A stretch of 64,000 bases of DNA from Clarireedia homoeocarpa (Eukaryota > Ascomycota > Leotiomycetes > Helotiales > Rutstroemiaceae): positions 372,001-436,000 of the forward strand of contig LNKV01000001.1 in the NCBI GenBank assembly GCA_001465935.1. The letters run 5' to 3'. Below the pieces are notes generated by a model. It was not told where the DNA came from. It did not search any database and saw only the letters and a list, made by a program, of their open reading frames with translations. Positions within the stretch are counted from its first letter, which is position 1; each line of letters starts with the position of its first letter. Below are positions 35,655 to 47,319 of the stretch, in pieces. Position numbers and translations under genes: made by a program.

Positions 35655-37136
35655 TTTTTATTTCACAATGTATAGTAATATGGCTGAGTTGCATTTTTGT
35701 AAAGCGGAGGTAGCTTGTTGATGCACTGCATAATGGATAGGGGTTCTCATCCGCTACAGATACTATAGACATCCTGTTACGGTCTATTTTCCCTTTCATC
35801 ATCCAAGTGTTTACAGTAATGCACCAGGTGTACTGTATGAAAATCCGCATGTCGATGTTTTCTTACGGTACCTCGGTGTGCGTGAGAGACATAATCTTAG
35901 ATAATCGTCCGATTTTCACTACAGTATCGTAAGTACCGGTTAGCAACTTCAGCCTCGACAACGTAGAGTATGTGACACAGAAAAGACATATCCGTAAGTG
36001 CGTGCGCTTTACAGCATGGCATGGCGATCCGTACGACGATTTGCATCGGCAACTTCGGATGTAGTGCGAGGTGAGTGTGCGTGCAATGTTACGAGATGTA
36101 TGCGTTGACGCGTGAGGAAAACAGGTTTGTGAGAGGGCTGGTAGTTGTACAGGACAGTGTTGTTGAAAAATGGTTGCGGTTTGGGTTGTGGGAATGAATG
36201 CATGCAAGTCGTCCAAACTATCCATCCAGATCATCCCGTCCCGTGCCCGTTGCATTCACGCAACCCCGCATTCTCTCGACCCTACACCACCTGCACCGTT
36301 ATCTCCATCCCTGCGCGACTCGCATCCCGGCACATCGAAAAACGCGCATCGAACCAGCCCATCCCATCTCATCCCATCTCATCCAGCATCCTCCCACATC
36401 AATCGTCTCCGTCCCCACCCCCGCCTCCACAAAAGCTTGTGTCCCTTGGCAACTCTTGATTTCGACTGTTCCCTGCCTACCTGCATACGACCAGTCAAAT
36501 CATCCATCTGCCCTTACGCCCAGCTTCCTCCCCGCAACGTCATACGAATATCAATTGCGAGCCCCGTCCTATGAACAGCTCGAGCCATATCTTTCGTCGT
36601 GCATCGAGAACTCGTATGGTATGGCGCATGCGGATACGTATATGAAGATCCAACCAATCTTTTCTTTTCTCGGGGTGGTTTTCGCTGAGTTACGATTGGG
36701 CAATTGAGTTTTGTTTGAGGGGTGTGGTTCCTATTCTTCTTCCTAGCTTATAGATATGGTGCTTCTTACGCCCACTGTTCTTTCGTGCTCTGCTTCTTCT
36801 TCTTCTTCTTCATTCTCTTTCCCGTTCTCCAAAAGTCGAACTAAGAAAAACGCACAATATAAGTCGAGAGAGAAGAGTCACGGTCTGTATTCGGAGAGAG
36901 GTGACTCGAACTCGTCGCTGGAATATCTTCTTCTTTCTACAGATCAGGGTGTTATTGATTATCAACATCGTTCTTGTTCTCGTCGTCAGAGTTGGGGTCT
37001 TCTTTTTAGGAGGTTTACGAGACAGAGCCAATCAAACGAGGAGAAGGAGGCAAGGGCATTTTATCTTCTTGCTGCTACTACGAACGGACTGCTAGGAGGA
37101 CAATCTCCCGAGAGGAACATCGGAAGTATTTACAAG
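35655..37136. other. 1.5-kb intergenic region
   Basis: Nothing coding is recognised. 36,230-36,560 is C-rich with short repeats (tcccatctcatcccatctcatcc), and 36,780-36,820 is a CTT-rich run. It ends in the presumed 5' UTR of the small gene at 37137. Confidence 0.5.
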
Positions 37137-37517
37137 ATGTCGGGCTCCTTTCCACCTTCTTCGAATGGCCATCTCTTTGGTGGTTCCACTCAAACGGGTA
37201 CGCAAAATGAGAGACGTCGATCTTTTGGCATTGGTGGTGCAGGAAATATACGTAAGTTCAACAGTCTTCGTCCCTTTCCTTTTTCACTTTCTGTATAAAA
37301 AAAAAGAGGTGTGTGTTTTTTGTAGTTCAAAAAGAAAGCTAGCTAACAAAATGATGATGAAATAGGCAGACCATCAGACATCATATATCCTCCACGCGAG
37401 CGCCGCAGATCAAGTGTTTGGAGTGGGACATCGGGGTCACCAGAGGAGAAGAAAGGGATCTTTGGGGGGTGGTTTGGGTTTGGAACGGGGTCGAGATCGG
37501 AGGGGGGGCAGAAGTAG
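37137..37517 (+). CDS. Small Ser/Arg-rich conserved-looking protein, function unknown
   Basis: Exons 37137-37251 and 37366-37517, joined across a 114-nt intron (GTAAGT..., CTAAC branch at about 37342, ATAG acceptor), encode 88 aa. The protein has two RRRS clusters, NERRRSFGIGGAGNIRRPSD and PPRERRRSSVWSGTSGSPEEKKG, which look like basophilic kinase sites, and ends in a Gly/Phe-rich segment. The spacing of the two clusters and the block RRPSDIIYPPR suggest a conserved short fungal protein, but I cannot name the family. There is no signal peptide or membrane segment. Phase closes exactly and the stop follows the last charged residues. Confidence 0.6.
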
Positions 37518-38046
37518 GGCAAGTGGCTGTTCGGATGGTAAGGTTTGTGGAATAAAAAATTGCAAAGAACTGATGGGATGGAAATTCAACATGTGTGCGT
37601 CAGGGGATCTGGCGTGGCTTTGAGGTGTTTTCAGATTGTACTTTATTTGCTGATGAGAACGTGCAGTCACGCATGGTAATGGTGAAACTCTGAGCGTTAC
37701 TTCGGATTGTTCTTGTTCTATCTTGCTATGGCTTGTGTTTGTTCTTTTTTGTCTTTGTTTTTTTAGATGTTGTTCACTTCTGTTACAAAAGGTTTTTAAA
37801 GCTGAGCATAATATTTGAATTCTATGCATTCATTGATCTTATTCTTAGCACAAGCCAAAGTACTCAAAACCGACTTGTTAAACATAATTCTTCCTCAGCC
37901 ACGCATCTAAAGAATACTGAATCGTCATATTCATTCGGCATCTCCTTGCTTCAGTTGGAGTAGAAGAACACAAACTAGTCATTCTAACTCCCAACTACCA
38001 ATCAGGCCTTCGTTCCAACAAGCATTCTCGCATCCACGAAACCAGA
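37518..38046. other. Intergenic between convergent genes
   Basis: AT-rich 3' flanks of the small Ser/Arg protein and the membrane protein. No gene is recognised. Confidence 0.55.
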
Positions 38047-39009
38047 CTACCAATCTCTCACTACAAACTTCCCCTTAAGAAGCCGCCTTCTCTCCCTCTC
38101 CTCCTCTCCCTCCTCCTCCTCTCCCTCCTCCTCCTCTCCCTCCTCATCATACCGCGACTGAAAACCCCCAAACCGCAGATCCATATCCCTATCCCTATCC
38201 CTGCCATTATCGACATTATATCGATCCTGATACAGATCCTCTCCTCCTCGAGAACTTTGTTCTTCGTCTTCAATTTGAACCTGTAGTGATCTTGTCGTCT
38301 CCTGCTTTGGTGACTCGACATTGAAATTGAAATGGGAATTGAAAGCTCCTTCTGCTACTTGCGGTTGCATCTCTTGCTTGCACTCGAGGATGGGGATTTG
38401 CGGCGCTTCTTCCCATACGTCATCTTCTTTCCATACTTCGACTTCTTTTCCTTGGGCGTTTTTGCTTTCTTCTTGACTCACATCTATAGCAATGCCAGAA
38501 TTTGCATTTGGTGATCGTTTCAGGGTCTCCAGCGCCCACAGCGTAAGAACCATGCACACAATCAAACAGCATAGAACGTCAAACCTCACAAGTTCTCTTT
38601 CCCTTTCTCCTCGCACTCCCCATCTGTCTTCTTCCTCCCATAGCCGCACACATCCCTGCGAAAAAAGAACGCAAACAATAAGTCCCACAGGGATATTGAT
38701 AAACGAGTCGATATGCCCGAGAAGTGAGAGAACGGGGAGAGAGAAGAGGGAAATGAGGATGTAGAGGGGGATGGTATCGGGTATTTCTACTTGGGGGTAT
38801 TTATATTTGTGGGAGGAAAGGAGATGGAAGTGGCGGTGCTCGAAGTAGGGGAGGAGGATTTCGAGGGCGAGGGGGAGGAGGAGGATGAGTGCGAGGGGAG
38901 TAAGGAGGTGAGATTGGATGGTTTGGAGGAGAGTGTGGGATGGCGGGGGAGGGGAGGGCGAACGGGATGGGGGATTAGATTCGGGGGGGTTGGCTGGTGG
39001 GGAGTCCAT
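38047..39009 (-). CDS. Membrane protein of unknown function with acidic repeat tail
   Basis: Single exon, 320 aa. The N-terminus is Pro/Ser-rich and cytosolic-looking. About four hydrophobic segments follow: LLTPLALILLLPLALEILL (about 35-53), TIPLYILISLFSLPVLSLLG (80-98), INIPVGLIVCVLF (104-118) and DVLCCLIVCMVLTLWAL (145-161). The C-terminal half is soluble and acidic, with Arg/Asp runs (RDRDRDMDLR) and EEEGEEEEGEEE. I do not recognise the family; its position between conserved genes gives no hint. The acidic tail is encoded by a 15-bp tandem repeat. Confidence 0.65.
   Translation of the reverse strand: MDSPPANPPESNPPSRSPSPPPPSHTLLQTIQSHLLTPLALILLLPLALEILLPYFEHRHFHLLSSHKYKYPQVEIPDTIPLYILISLFSLPVLSLLGHIDSFINIPVGLIVCVLFSQGCVRLWEEEDRWGVRGERERELVRFDVLCCLIVCMVLTLWALETLKRSPNANSGIAIDVSQEESKNAQGKEVEVWKEDDVWEEAPQIPILECKQEMQPQVAEGAFNSHFNFNVESPKQETTRSLQVQIEDEEQSSRGGEDLYQDRYNVDNGRDRDRDMDLRFGGFQSRYDEEGEEEEGEEEEGEEERERRRLLKGKFVVRDW
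38093..38145 (-). repeat. 15-bp coding tandem repeat (EEGEE)
   Basis: The CTCCCTCCTCCTCCT unit is repeated about three times on the plus strand and encodes the Glu/Gly run near the C-terminus of the membrane protein. Confidence 0.8.
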
Positions 39010-40162
39010 GGTGTTAGTTGGAGGATTTACACTTAGCTGAATGAATAAAAGTTGTAGTGCTACGCTGATGGGGAATGAATATGTTTGTTAAGGGCAGGAT
39101 AACTTATTTATATGTGCAAAATATAACGATTGTTACACCACGGATGAGTATTGAACTTGCGTTGTTTTCAACTCACACTTGTAGGTTTATTCGCTAAGTC
39201 GTGGCATCCGCTTAAGGATGGTGGTGGCGGCTATATACAGTTCTAGAAACAGGCACTTGAGAAGCGTTGTTTAATGACAGGAAGGTTATTCAGGCGCTCC
39301 TGTGTAGTCAACGTGATATTGTTCTTGTAGTCCATATCCGAACAACACTCCTTGTCGGGTCTACTGTGCACGCTTGACACATAGTGGCAACGGTGAGACT
39401 CTGAAGTCAAGACTCAATAGATATATGGAATTGTAAAAGAACAAACTATTGCAGTCGGTGGGGGGAGGGGGAGTGGGTTGGAACTGCTGTATTATTGACT
39501 GATTCTTGTTCCTGAACAGCTGCTGTACTGACAGCAGTGAGATTTGACTTGCAGAGACGGTGAGATTGACAGCAATGAAAAGGACATGAGTTGTGGGTGC
39601 CAGTACTCACCTCACTTGAGACTTGCTAGGTAATTCTTTGCTTAGTCATCCGATCCAGCGGCGACGACATTTCTTCAAAGTACGAGTACGAAGAGCTTGA
39701 ATTGACTTCAGTGATTTGCCACCCATCTCCACCTTACTTGTAGACCTGTACCTAACCTCACCAAACCAACCGAGTCTGCCAAGGCACTCGCTCCCCACGA
39801 TCACGGGATGTGGCTGAAGCTTGTTGATTGGATTGGTTTCAACTCGGTCTGATAGCATCATCCATCCATTCAACTTCGCCTCTTGCTCTTTCCATCTACA
39901 TAACAACAGCAACATCTTGTACAGTATCTCAACCTCAAAATACTGTCCATCTACATTGCAAAGAAATTATGATTATCACATCTAAACGATATCTTCGCCT
40001 GATCGTATGTCAAATCTGTTCCATACTTGTCCTCCACCTCCACGATACTCTCAAGCTTTACATTAGTGACTCACAATCGCTGTAGCTACAAATCTATACC
40101 AACCTGCATAGCACAACTCAAAACTGCACGAAATTACCAGCCTGACCTCACAACTCGCTCAT
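39010..40162. other. 1.1-kb intergenic region
   Basis: Holds divergent promoters for the membrane protein (39009, minus) and the NYN-domain gene (40163, plus). No gene is recognised; a weak tRNA-like look at 39,130-39,215 was rejected. Confidence 0.55.
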
Positions 40163-41653
40163 ATGACGGAACCACCACCGTCCAACCCTTGGGATTTGTC
40201 CACAGTCATTGACTTCGTTCATGCCTTCTCAACCTCAAGCGCTGCTATCAAGGCAGATGTCGACACCGATCCCTTCCTCACTGAAGATCTCGATTGTCGC
40301 AACGCTAAGCCTGTCGGTATCGCACCTAGATCTACGGGCCTGGGAGATTTCTCTGCAATATGGGAATTCTTAGAAACAGAACCACATTCGGATGTCGCAA
40401 TTAAGCCTGAGTCTTACACCTCAGTCTCATCTTTCGCATCGCAAAGCCCCGCCTCCAACCATACCAGTCCTATCACATCTGCGGAAGAAGACGTAGGAAC
40501 TTTCGAAGATATCATTACAAAAGAAGTGCGATGGAAAGATGAAGTACACGGGGAAGATCTTGCGGAGCTGAGTAGGAGCGCCTGTGACGATGATAAGCGA
40601 CGTCCGTCTGAAAAGACAGAATGCTCGCCCATTGTTGCAGATCGTATCTTTAGCATTCAGTCGCCGTCAAAGAAGAAGGTTCGAAAAGGGAACAAGTCCG
40701 GTCGAGCCGTCTCCGACACGGATGAGACCAGTGGACTTGAGTCAGAGGCTGATGCATTATCTCGACGAAAGTCTGAAAATGCACAGTCTCCCTCAGCGGT
40801 CCTCGATACATACAGGTCGGATTCTCGGGTCCTCCAGCCTCTGTACAACCTTACCATCGAGCAAAAGCAAACAGAAATTATTCATAAGCTAACGAAGAGA
40901 TTCCGTGTTCATGAGAACTTTCTACTGCGTTCTGGGCCACGATTGGGAACTATCGTTGGTGATGACGCAGTGCACGTTTTTGTCGATTGTAGCAACGTAG
41001 TGTTAGGATTCTACGATGCGCTTAAGAGAGCACGATCCGTTCCCGAAACGGCTCGTGTGAGGGCATCGCCATTTTCATTTCGCTCATTAGCATTTATCAT
41101 GGAGAGAAACCGGCCTGTAGCTCGCCGTGTTCTTGTGGGATCAAGAACCGAGAATTCTAGCCTACCAACTCATTTTGCGGAAGCTGAAGAGTGTGGTTAC
41201 GAAGTTAATATCTTGGACAGAGTCTTCAAAGCAAGAGAGGACACTTCCAAGAAACTTCGTGGTGGAGTTGGAAATGGATATCTGACGGGCTATTCAAGTG
41301 GATCTGAAACACCAACTTCACAGCTAAAAGTCAAGAGTTTCGTTGAGCAAGGCGTTGATGAGATCCTACACATGAAGCTACTTGAGAGCTTGGTTGATAC
41401 ACATAAGCCAGCAACCATTGTTCTGGCAAGTGGAGATGGAGCTGAGGCTGAGTACTCCGGTGGGTTCTTTAAGAACGTGGAGCGAGCCCTTTTGAAAGGG
41501 TGGAAGGTGGAAATTGTTGCATGGAAGAATGCACTAAGTTTTGAATATCGATCAAGGGAATTCCGGCAGAAATGGAGAAAGCAGTTCACGGTTGTTGAGT
41601 TGGATGATTTTAGTGAGGAGTTGCTGGCGGTATATGCGACGGCACGAGACTAA
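40163..41653 (+). CDS. NYN (PIN-like) domain protein
   Basis: Single exon, 496 aa. The N-terminal 220 residues are polar and probably disordered, with a basic cluster (SKKKVRKGNKSGR). The C-terminal half is a NYN/PIN-fold nuclease-like domain: VHVFVDCSNVVLGFYDAL (first strand and acidic residue, about 273), a middle strand ARRVLVGSR, then ATIVLASGDGAEAEYSGGF (conserved Asp, about 429) and GWKVEIVAWKNALS. NYN domains usually cleave or bind RNA with a cluster of aspartates; the DC.N and GDG acidic positions are present. The substrate is unknown. The start is the first ATG in frame. Confidence 0.78.
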   Translation: MTEPPPSNPWDLSTVIDFVHAFSTSSAAIKADVDTDPFLTEDLDCRNAKPVGIAPRSTGLGDFSAIWEFLETEPHSDVAIKPESYTSVSSFASQSPASNHTSPITSAEEDVGTFEDIITKEVRWKDEVHGEDLAELSRSACDDDKRRPSEKTECSPIVADRIFSIQSPSKKKVRKGNKSGRAVSDTDETSGLESEADALSRRKSENAQSPSAVLDTYRSDSRVLQPLYNLTIEQKQTEIIHKLTKRFRVHENFLLRSGPRLGTIVGDDAVHVFVDCSNVVLGFYDALKRARSVPETARVRASPFSFRSLAFIMERNRPVARRVLVGSRTENSSLPTHFAEAEECGYEVNILDRVFKAREDTSKKLRGGVGNGYLTGYSSGSETPTSQLKVKSFVEQGVDEILHMKLLESLVDTHKPATIVLASGDGAEAEYSGGFFKNVERALLKGWKVEIVAWKNALSFEYRSREFRQKWRKQFTVVELDDFSEELLAVYATARD

Positions 41654-42199
41654 GAGAAATCTTGTGTCTACAAACATTCGTAGTCTTAATAGTCTACAGA
41701 TCACATTAAATATTAGCAAGCGAGATTGTATCTATATACTATTACCTCAAAGTTATCGTTCTAGCTACAAAAATAATCACAATTAGCCCCTATTATAATT
41801 TGGGGGCTTGTAAGACGGGCGCGAAATTTCTTGGCGCACATAGTAAAGTGTGAATGTGATCGTGTGTATCTTGATCTGACAGGGTAAGCACACGAACACC
41901 GGGCGAAAAACCACATTGGACCAAAATCAGCAAAAAGACTCAGCATAAGGCTCAGCATAAGGCACAGCTGAAGAAGGGAAAGCCTCAGTCGAACGATATT
42001 GATCTCAGGCAGCAGCGTATCCACAAGTGCTAATTGAATCTACTCTTATATAATGCGCCGTCCTGCCCTCCTGCCTTCCTGAAGGCATATCCAAACAACA
42101 GTCCTCTTTATCTCCCTAAGCGTGGAATATTTGAGTTGATTTCTCCCTTTTGCCAGCTTCAATCGCTGCAGTCTTCTACAGTGTCCCATTGCTGGACGA
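41654..42199. other. Intergenic, nothing recognised
   Basis: Lies between the NYN gene and the lipoxygenase. A short repeat (cagcataaggc) is seen twice near 41,942-41,966. Confidence 0.55.
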
Positions 42200-44452
42200 A
42201 TGCTCCAATTTATTTTCAAACTTCCGCCTGCAATGCTTCACAGACAGTTGCACAATGACTCAGGTCTATCATCGTCCAAGCCGGTGTTTCCAGTCAGGTG
42301 GAACAAGGGAGTCTTGAAATTGGAATTACTTCGACACTCTATGTTCGCCGGAAATGAGTCTTCGGTGGGCTCTAAGATCGAAGTAGGGAGTTACGTTGGC
42401 ACCAAAAAGGCTATATCGGAAGTCTTCGAACTCGTCAACAAGACGTGAGTTTACAATAGATACCATCCAGTCAAGAGACTTTGTTAATATTGAATAGCTA
42501 TACCTCATTCTTTGACATGAATGGCTTCGAACCCTCCTTGCCATTGCCTATCGCAAGTTTAGAAGAAAAGAGACACCGATTTCAATTCCAGCCCCCAGGC
42601 TCTGATGGATTCCCGCCGCATCTCAACATGGAACCCATGACGAATGTACTCAAACTCTTTAATATTTCACGCCTCGCTGTGGTTGCACCAATTGTGCCTG
42701 AAATTATCCCGGAAAAAATTCTAGGCTTCCTGTACAACGAGCCGAACCAAAGAAGCTTCGCACGAATTGAAGCAGTCAACAAATACTTATTCGATGAAAG
42801 ACGGGACATTGGGAAAGCGTCTAATATTGGGACTCGAAAAGATTGGTACTCGGACGAGGTGTACGGCCAACAACAATTTACTGGTGTGAACCCTACGACA
42901 ATTCGAGCAGCCAGCGATGACTGGATCAGACAATTCAAAGCAGCTGCTTCTGCCCAGGGGAATGGCGCAGCAATGAAAGTTCTTGCTTCGGGATCTCTTT
43001 TTGTCCAGGATTACAGCTATTTCCGGAAGTTTATAGGGGCCAAACCCACATCGCCGTTACAATCCGATGATGGGAAAAGGTGGGGTTGTGCGGCAGTAAG
43101 TCTGTTCCAGTAAGTTCTCCGAACCCCTTGCCCAATTCGTGCCACACAGCTGGGCTTCAGCCGCATCACAACATGGTTACTTGATGAAAAACGGAGCGAA
43201 GCTGACCCATTTGTGGTCTAGGCTTACATCAGCCGGCAAACTGCACCCAATTGCGATAATATTGGACTACAAGGAAAATATTACCAAGTCCGTAACGATT
43301 TTTAACAGGCGCCTCAGCCCTACCGATTCAACCCGGTCGGAAGCGTCGGATTGGCCATGGAGATATGCAAAGATGTGCACGCAGGTTTCGGACTGGCATG
43401 CTCACGAGCTTGGTGCGCATCTTACGCATACGCACTTGGTTGAAGAAGCGATAATTGTTGCTTCTCACCGAACGATCCCTGAAGATCACCCTGTTTTCGA
43501 ACTTCTCTCTCCTCATTGGCTCAAAACACTGCCCCTCAACGCGGCAGCCCGGGCCTCGCTCATTCCGCAGGTCATTTTCGATATTAATGGCATGACGTCG
43601 AAACAGACCGCCTCGTTTATCATGGCTCAATACGAGTCTTTCGACTTTGTTGCTAGCTACGTGCCACATGAGTTGGAAAGCAGGGGCTTCAAGGTTGCGG
43701 ATTTGGAAAGCAAAAAACTTCATAATTATGTTTACGCGAAGGTGGGCGTGCTTTGTCCAACTTATTCTCGGTATTCATGCTTACCGCAATCCTAGAACAT
43801 GTACCTAATGTGGAACGCACTCCGCAAATTCGTTACAACCATCCTACGACCTCACTACCCCGCCGACTTGACCGTTGCCGGCGATCACTATCTTCAATCA
43901 TGGGTAAAGGAAATTCAATCTCCTCAAGGAGCGAACATCCCTACCTTCCCCGCCCTCCAAACATTTGAGTCCCTCGTCGATGCAGTCACCATGTGTATCC
44001 ACATCGCTTCTCCCCAACATACCGCCGTAAACTACCTCCAAGACTACTACCAATCTTTCGTTCCCAACAAGCCCTCCTCTCTCTCCCGTCATTTACCTCA
44101 GTCACAGAGCGAACTCCAAGAATTTACCGAACAAGACGTCATAGATAGTCTGCCCATCAATGCACCAAGAGTGTGGTTACTAGCAAGCCACTTACCGTAC
44201 TTGTTGAGTAGCGAGGTTGCTGATGATCAGAGCTTACTCGAATATGCGCTCAGTATCAAAGGAGTGGCTAATTCGAGAAATGAAGATGGTGAGAAGATGG
44301 TTGATGGGATGGGGAAAGCGGCGGAGGAGTTTTATGAGGATTTGGTGAGGTTGGAGGGAAAATTTAATGATAATGCATTGATGGTGGATGATAAGACCAT
44401 TCTTTACACGGTGATGGCGCCGCAGGAGACGGCGGTTTCAATTTTGATCTAA
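42200..44452 (+). CDS. Lipoxygenase (fungal Mn/Fe type)
   Basis: Four exons, 42200-42444, 42498-43109, 43222-43741 and 43796-44452, sum to 2034 nt (677 aa). The lipoxygenase signature is complete: WPWRYAKM, then WHAHELGAHLTHTHLVEEA near residues 343-362, holding the first two metal-ligand histidines. HIASPQHTAVN near 527-537 supplies the third His and the Asn, and the chain ends in the obligatory Ile (AVSILI). The block DWYSDEVYGQQQFTGVNPTTI is also typical. The enzyme should dioxygenate linoleic-type fatty acids. Intron 2 is taken as 112 nt because it joins LFQ to LTSAGKLHPIAI as in relatives; a 50-nt alternative (acceptor near 43148) would add about 25 residues. No signal peptide is visible at this start, unlike secreted Mn-lipoxygenases, so the 5' end is tentative. 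Confidence 0.85.
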
Positions 44453-45289
44453 GTGGGAAGTGGAATACTCTTTGGGGAAATGGCGAAGGGGCGTCATTAT
44501 AATATCGTGTACAGGGCATGGGCACAGGAAAAAAAATCATGGTTTGGATATGGAGTACGGCGTCACTGATGGAATTCATTCTTTATGTCGCCTCCTGTTA
44601 GGGGAGCACAAATGCTTAAGCTCTCGGATGTTGTGTAAGCTGTATAACCGTCTGGATTTAGAGGAATGGTCAGATTTCTGTACGACATATATCGAGTAAC
44701 TATCAAGTCCATGAATTGGAGACGAAGGGAAATTCTCTGCACAACCTCGTTTAGCAAATTCTCGGTCGACTGAAACAAATTTATTACAATTAATGCCAGG
44801 ATCCGCCAAGTGACTTTCCCATTGAAGATGCAAATTATGGCACAGCTTTTTTTCTCCTAAATAAAAGCAATGATACCTTCTCACTGGAGTTCAGATGTTC
44901 TAGTGAAAAAGGTGCACTTCGATAGCTATTGGTGTATAACTTATTTGGCATAGTTTCTATCTTCCCAAAGCAGAGATTCCAAATGTAGAACGAGGTTATA
45001 TTGGGAAAGCGCGTCTAGCAGACTGCCAGTCTGCGGCCTTCAACTGTTGGACAACGGAAGGGAAGCTGCAGCTGCAATTTGTTTGTTTCACCACCTCTAG
45101 ATTTTCTACAAATTCATCTTGCAATTTTCTTCTCATCCAAAAAATCACATCTAGCCTTCCGTCGGTGCAACTTGCGGATATCAGCATTTACACGCGCCTT
45201 TTATCATTCGTTCGTCCCATTGTTTCTCTCTGTACTTATTCTATCGCACTTTGATTTCCATTCTCGTTGGAATCATACGATAACTGACA
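44453..45289. other. Intergenic, nothing recognised
   Basis: Lies between the lipoxygenase and the GT25-like gene on the same strand. It has a moderately AT-rich middle and no recognisable coding sequence. Confidence 0.55.
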
Positions 45290-46478
45290 ATGATCCATTT
45301 CCGTGCTGTTCCATTCGCCATTCTGATTTTATGTATACTGCTCTTTTTCGTCTTCCTCAACACGTCAACACCAGCATACCTAACACATGCTTCCACAAAC
45401 CTTTTATCCAAGTATAAACCGATAAAAGGATCCTCTGCCATTCAAAATAGCACACTTGGGTTTCAGAAAGTGTTCGCGGTTGGTCTGCCAGAACGCAGCG
45501 ACAAGAGAGATGCTCTTACATTAATCAGCAGTTTGACGGGTTTCAAGATCGACTGGATAGATGGCGTAAAGGGCGAAAAGATTGTTGATAAAGCAGTGCC
45601 TTATGGTGTTGACAGAGTAAAGTTATGGGAGAGCAACTTGGGAAGTTGGAGAGGTCATATGAATGCTGTTCGAACGTGAATCACCTCTGAGCCGTTTGTT
45701 TCAAATCTTTTTACTGAAAAGTCTCTACAGAATCGTCGAACAGAACCTCACATCAGCCCTCATTCTTGAAGATGACGTGGACTGGGACTACCGTCTAAAA
45801 TCGCAGCTGTTAACCTTCAGCACCGGCTCTCACTTTGTCCAATACCCACATGTCTCCACTATCCCATCAACCTTCCATTCTCCATACGGTGACAATTGGG
45901 ATCTCCTATGGCTCGGCCACTGTGGAGAAGTCTTTCCTGAAACTCTCGACGAATATAAATCCCGCCCTTCTAACGATCCTGAGATCGAACTACTCTCAAG
46001 AAAATACATAATCACATCCGACCCTACTGTTCCTCCAGCAAAACACTTCAAGGGTTTTCAGAATGTCACCGAACATGAGCATACTCGCTGGGTGCATACT
46101 TCAGGTGGCCCGATTTGTACATTTGCTTATGCATTGAGCCAGAATGGAGCCAGGAAGGTGCTCTGGGATTTGAGCGTGGATAAGCTGGCAGGACCATTCG
46201 ATAATGCGTTAGCAGGTCTCTGTAGATGGGGGAGGACTAGCGATAAGCTTGGGATGAGATGTGTCAGTGTTACGCCAGGACTATTTATGCATCATAAGGC
46301 GAAAGGATGGATTGGTGGGGATAGCGATATACAGAAATTTGGAGGAGAGAGGCAAGGGGATCGGGAAGTGGTTAGAGAGAAGGGAACGACGGATAACGTG
46401 GTTTGGAGTGTAAGAGAGAATACCAGAGAGATATTGATGGGGGAGAGGTGTAAGGATCAGTTTGCGGAGGAGTCATAA
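45290..46478 (+). CDS. Glycosyltransferase family 25-like type II membrane protein
   Basis: Exons 45290-45675 and 45731-46478 (55-nt intron) encode 377 aa. Residues about 7-24 (VPFAILILCILLFFVFLN) are a signal anchor, so the catalytic part should face the Golgi or ER lumen. The family-25 beginning is FAVGLPERSDKRDAL, followed by GFKIDWIDGV, the conserved GSWRGHMNAVRT-IVEQ joint at the intron and the acidic motif SALILEDDVDWD near residue 150. Further on, SGGPICTFAYALSQNGARKVLWDL is typical of this family. Fungal members are annotated from bacterial LPS glycosyltransferases; donor and acceptor are unknown. Confidence 0.85.
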
Positions 46479-47224
46479 GCAGGAGGGAACAGAGGAGAAA
46501 GATAGTACTGTGGTCATGGACTTGCGGAGATAGCCTGCGCGACCGCGTCCTGACATCTCTTTTCCTCATGCAAAGCACACGAACCTTCACAATTGTGCAT
46601 CAAGCTCTTTAGGGGGATTACGAGGCGCAGCGCAGATTACGACATTGTATTCATCTACACAATGCCTTTTCCTCTGCTAAACAAACGATCGCGATATGTC
46701 TTGTTCAGAATCTCAGTCTCACTTCATGTGAGCCAAAACACAAAATGATGTTTCATTAGATAGGTTAAACACTAATATTTTCAAAATCCCATCTTGAACA
46801 GAGAGTAAATTGAATTTCGCATCATAATTCTCTCACAAGTCCTTTCACTGAACAGAGAGATAGATCAGATCATTCATGCATTGGTGCCGCCCTACTTTCC
46901 GGCGCAAAGCCGAGCCAACCACGACTCGAAACCTATGCTTCGATTTTGATGTCACCCTCTCAGGTAAGAAATCCTATCTGTTCTTATTGCATTGTGCAGA
47001 ACATTATCTTCGAATAGCACTCCTACCCAAGTCTCTACTCTCGTTAATGCTTCTCCGCCTCCCGAGCCCCGCCCCTTTTATCCGCCAGTCTTTATCAGCG
47101 GACAGCTTTTGGCCCCCGCTCTGCTGCTGACTATTTATGTTGTAATGGGAATCATGACCACATTAACACCGATATCTTCTAACATTAACGAATACCCATT
47201 GTCGCTACACCCTTCACGCCTAAG
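46479..47224. other. Intergenic, start of accessory stretch
   Basis: No gene is recognised between the GT25 gene and the copia fragment. Confidence 0.5.
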
Positions 47225-47319
47225 ATGCACACGTCAAAGGTGCATTCAGGAGTGTTCAAGGGATTTTGCGGCATAAGAAAGATCAAAGGAAGCCTCTGGT
47301 TGGCACATCGTCGCGACAT
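47225..47319. repeat. Left arm of a 95-bp inverted repeat
   Basis: The 95 bases match the reverse complement of 47874-47968 with two mismatches. Read on the minus strand this arm is genuine copia coding sequence (VATMCQPEASFDLSYAAKS), so it is probably the original copy. Confidence 0.9.

Noticed and set aside
36145..36707. Several overlapping plus-strand frames of 104-169 codons
   Set aside because: Three frames are open at once because of repeated CATCC-type sequence; no domain or good start context.
36756..37298. 180-codon plus-strand frame covering the 5' side of the small Ser/Arg gene
   Set aside because: Its composition is not protein-like and it runs past the strong donor at 37252 in the wrong frame for the conserved-looking peptide.
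39130..39215. Possible tRNA on the minus strand (GTTCAAT-like box and CCACG/CGTGG ends)
   Set aside because: The T-arm and acceptor stems do not pair and no anticodon arm can be drawn.
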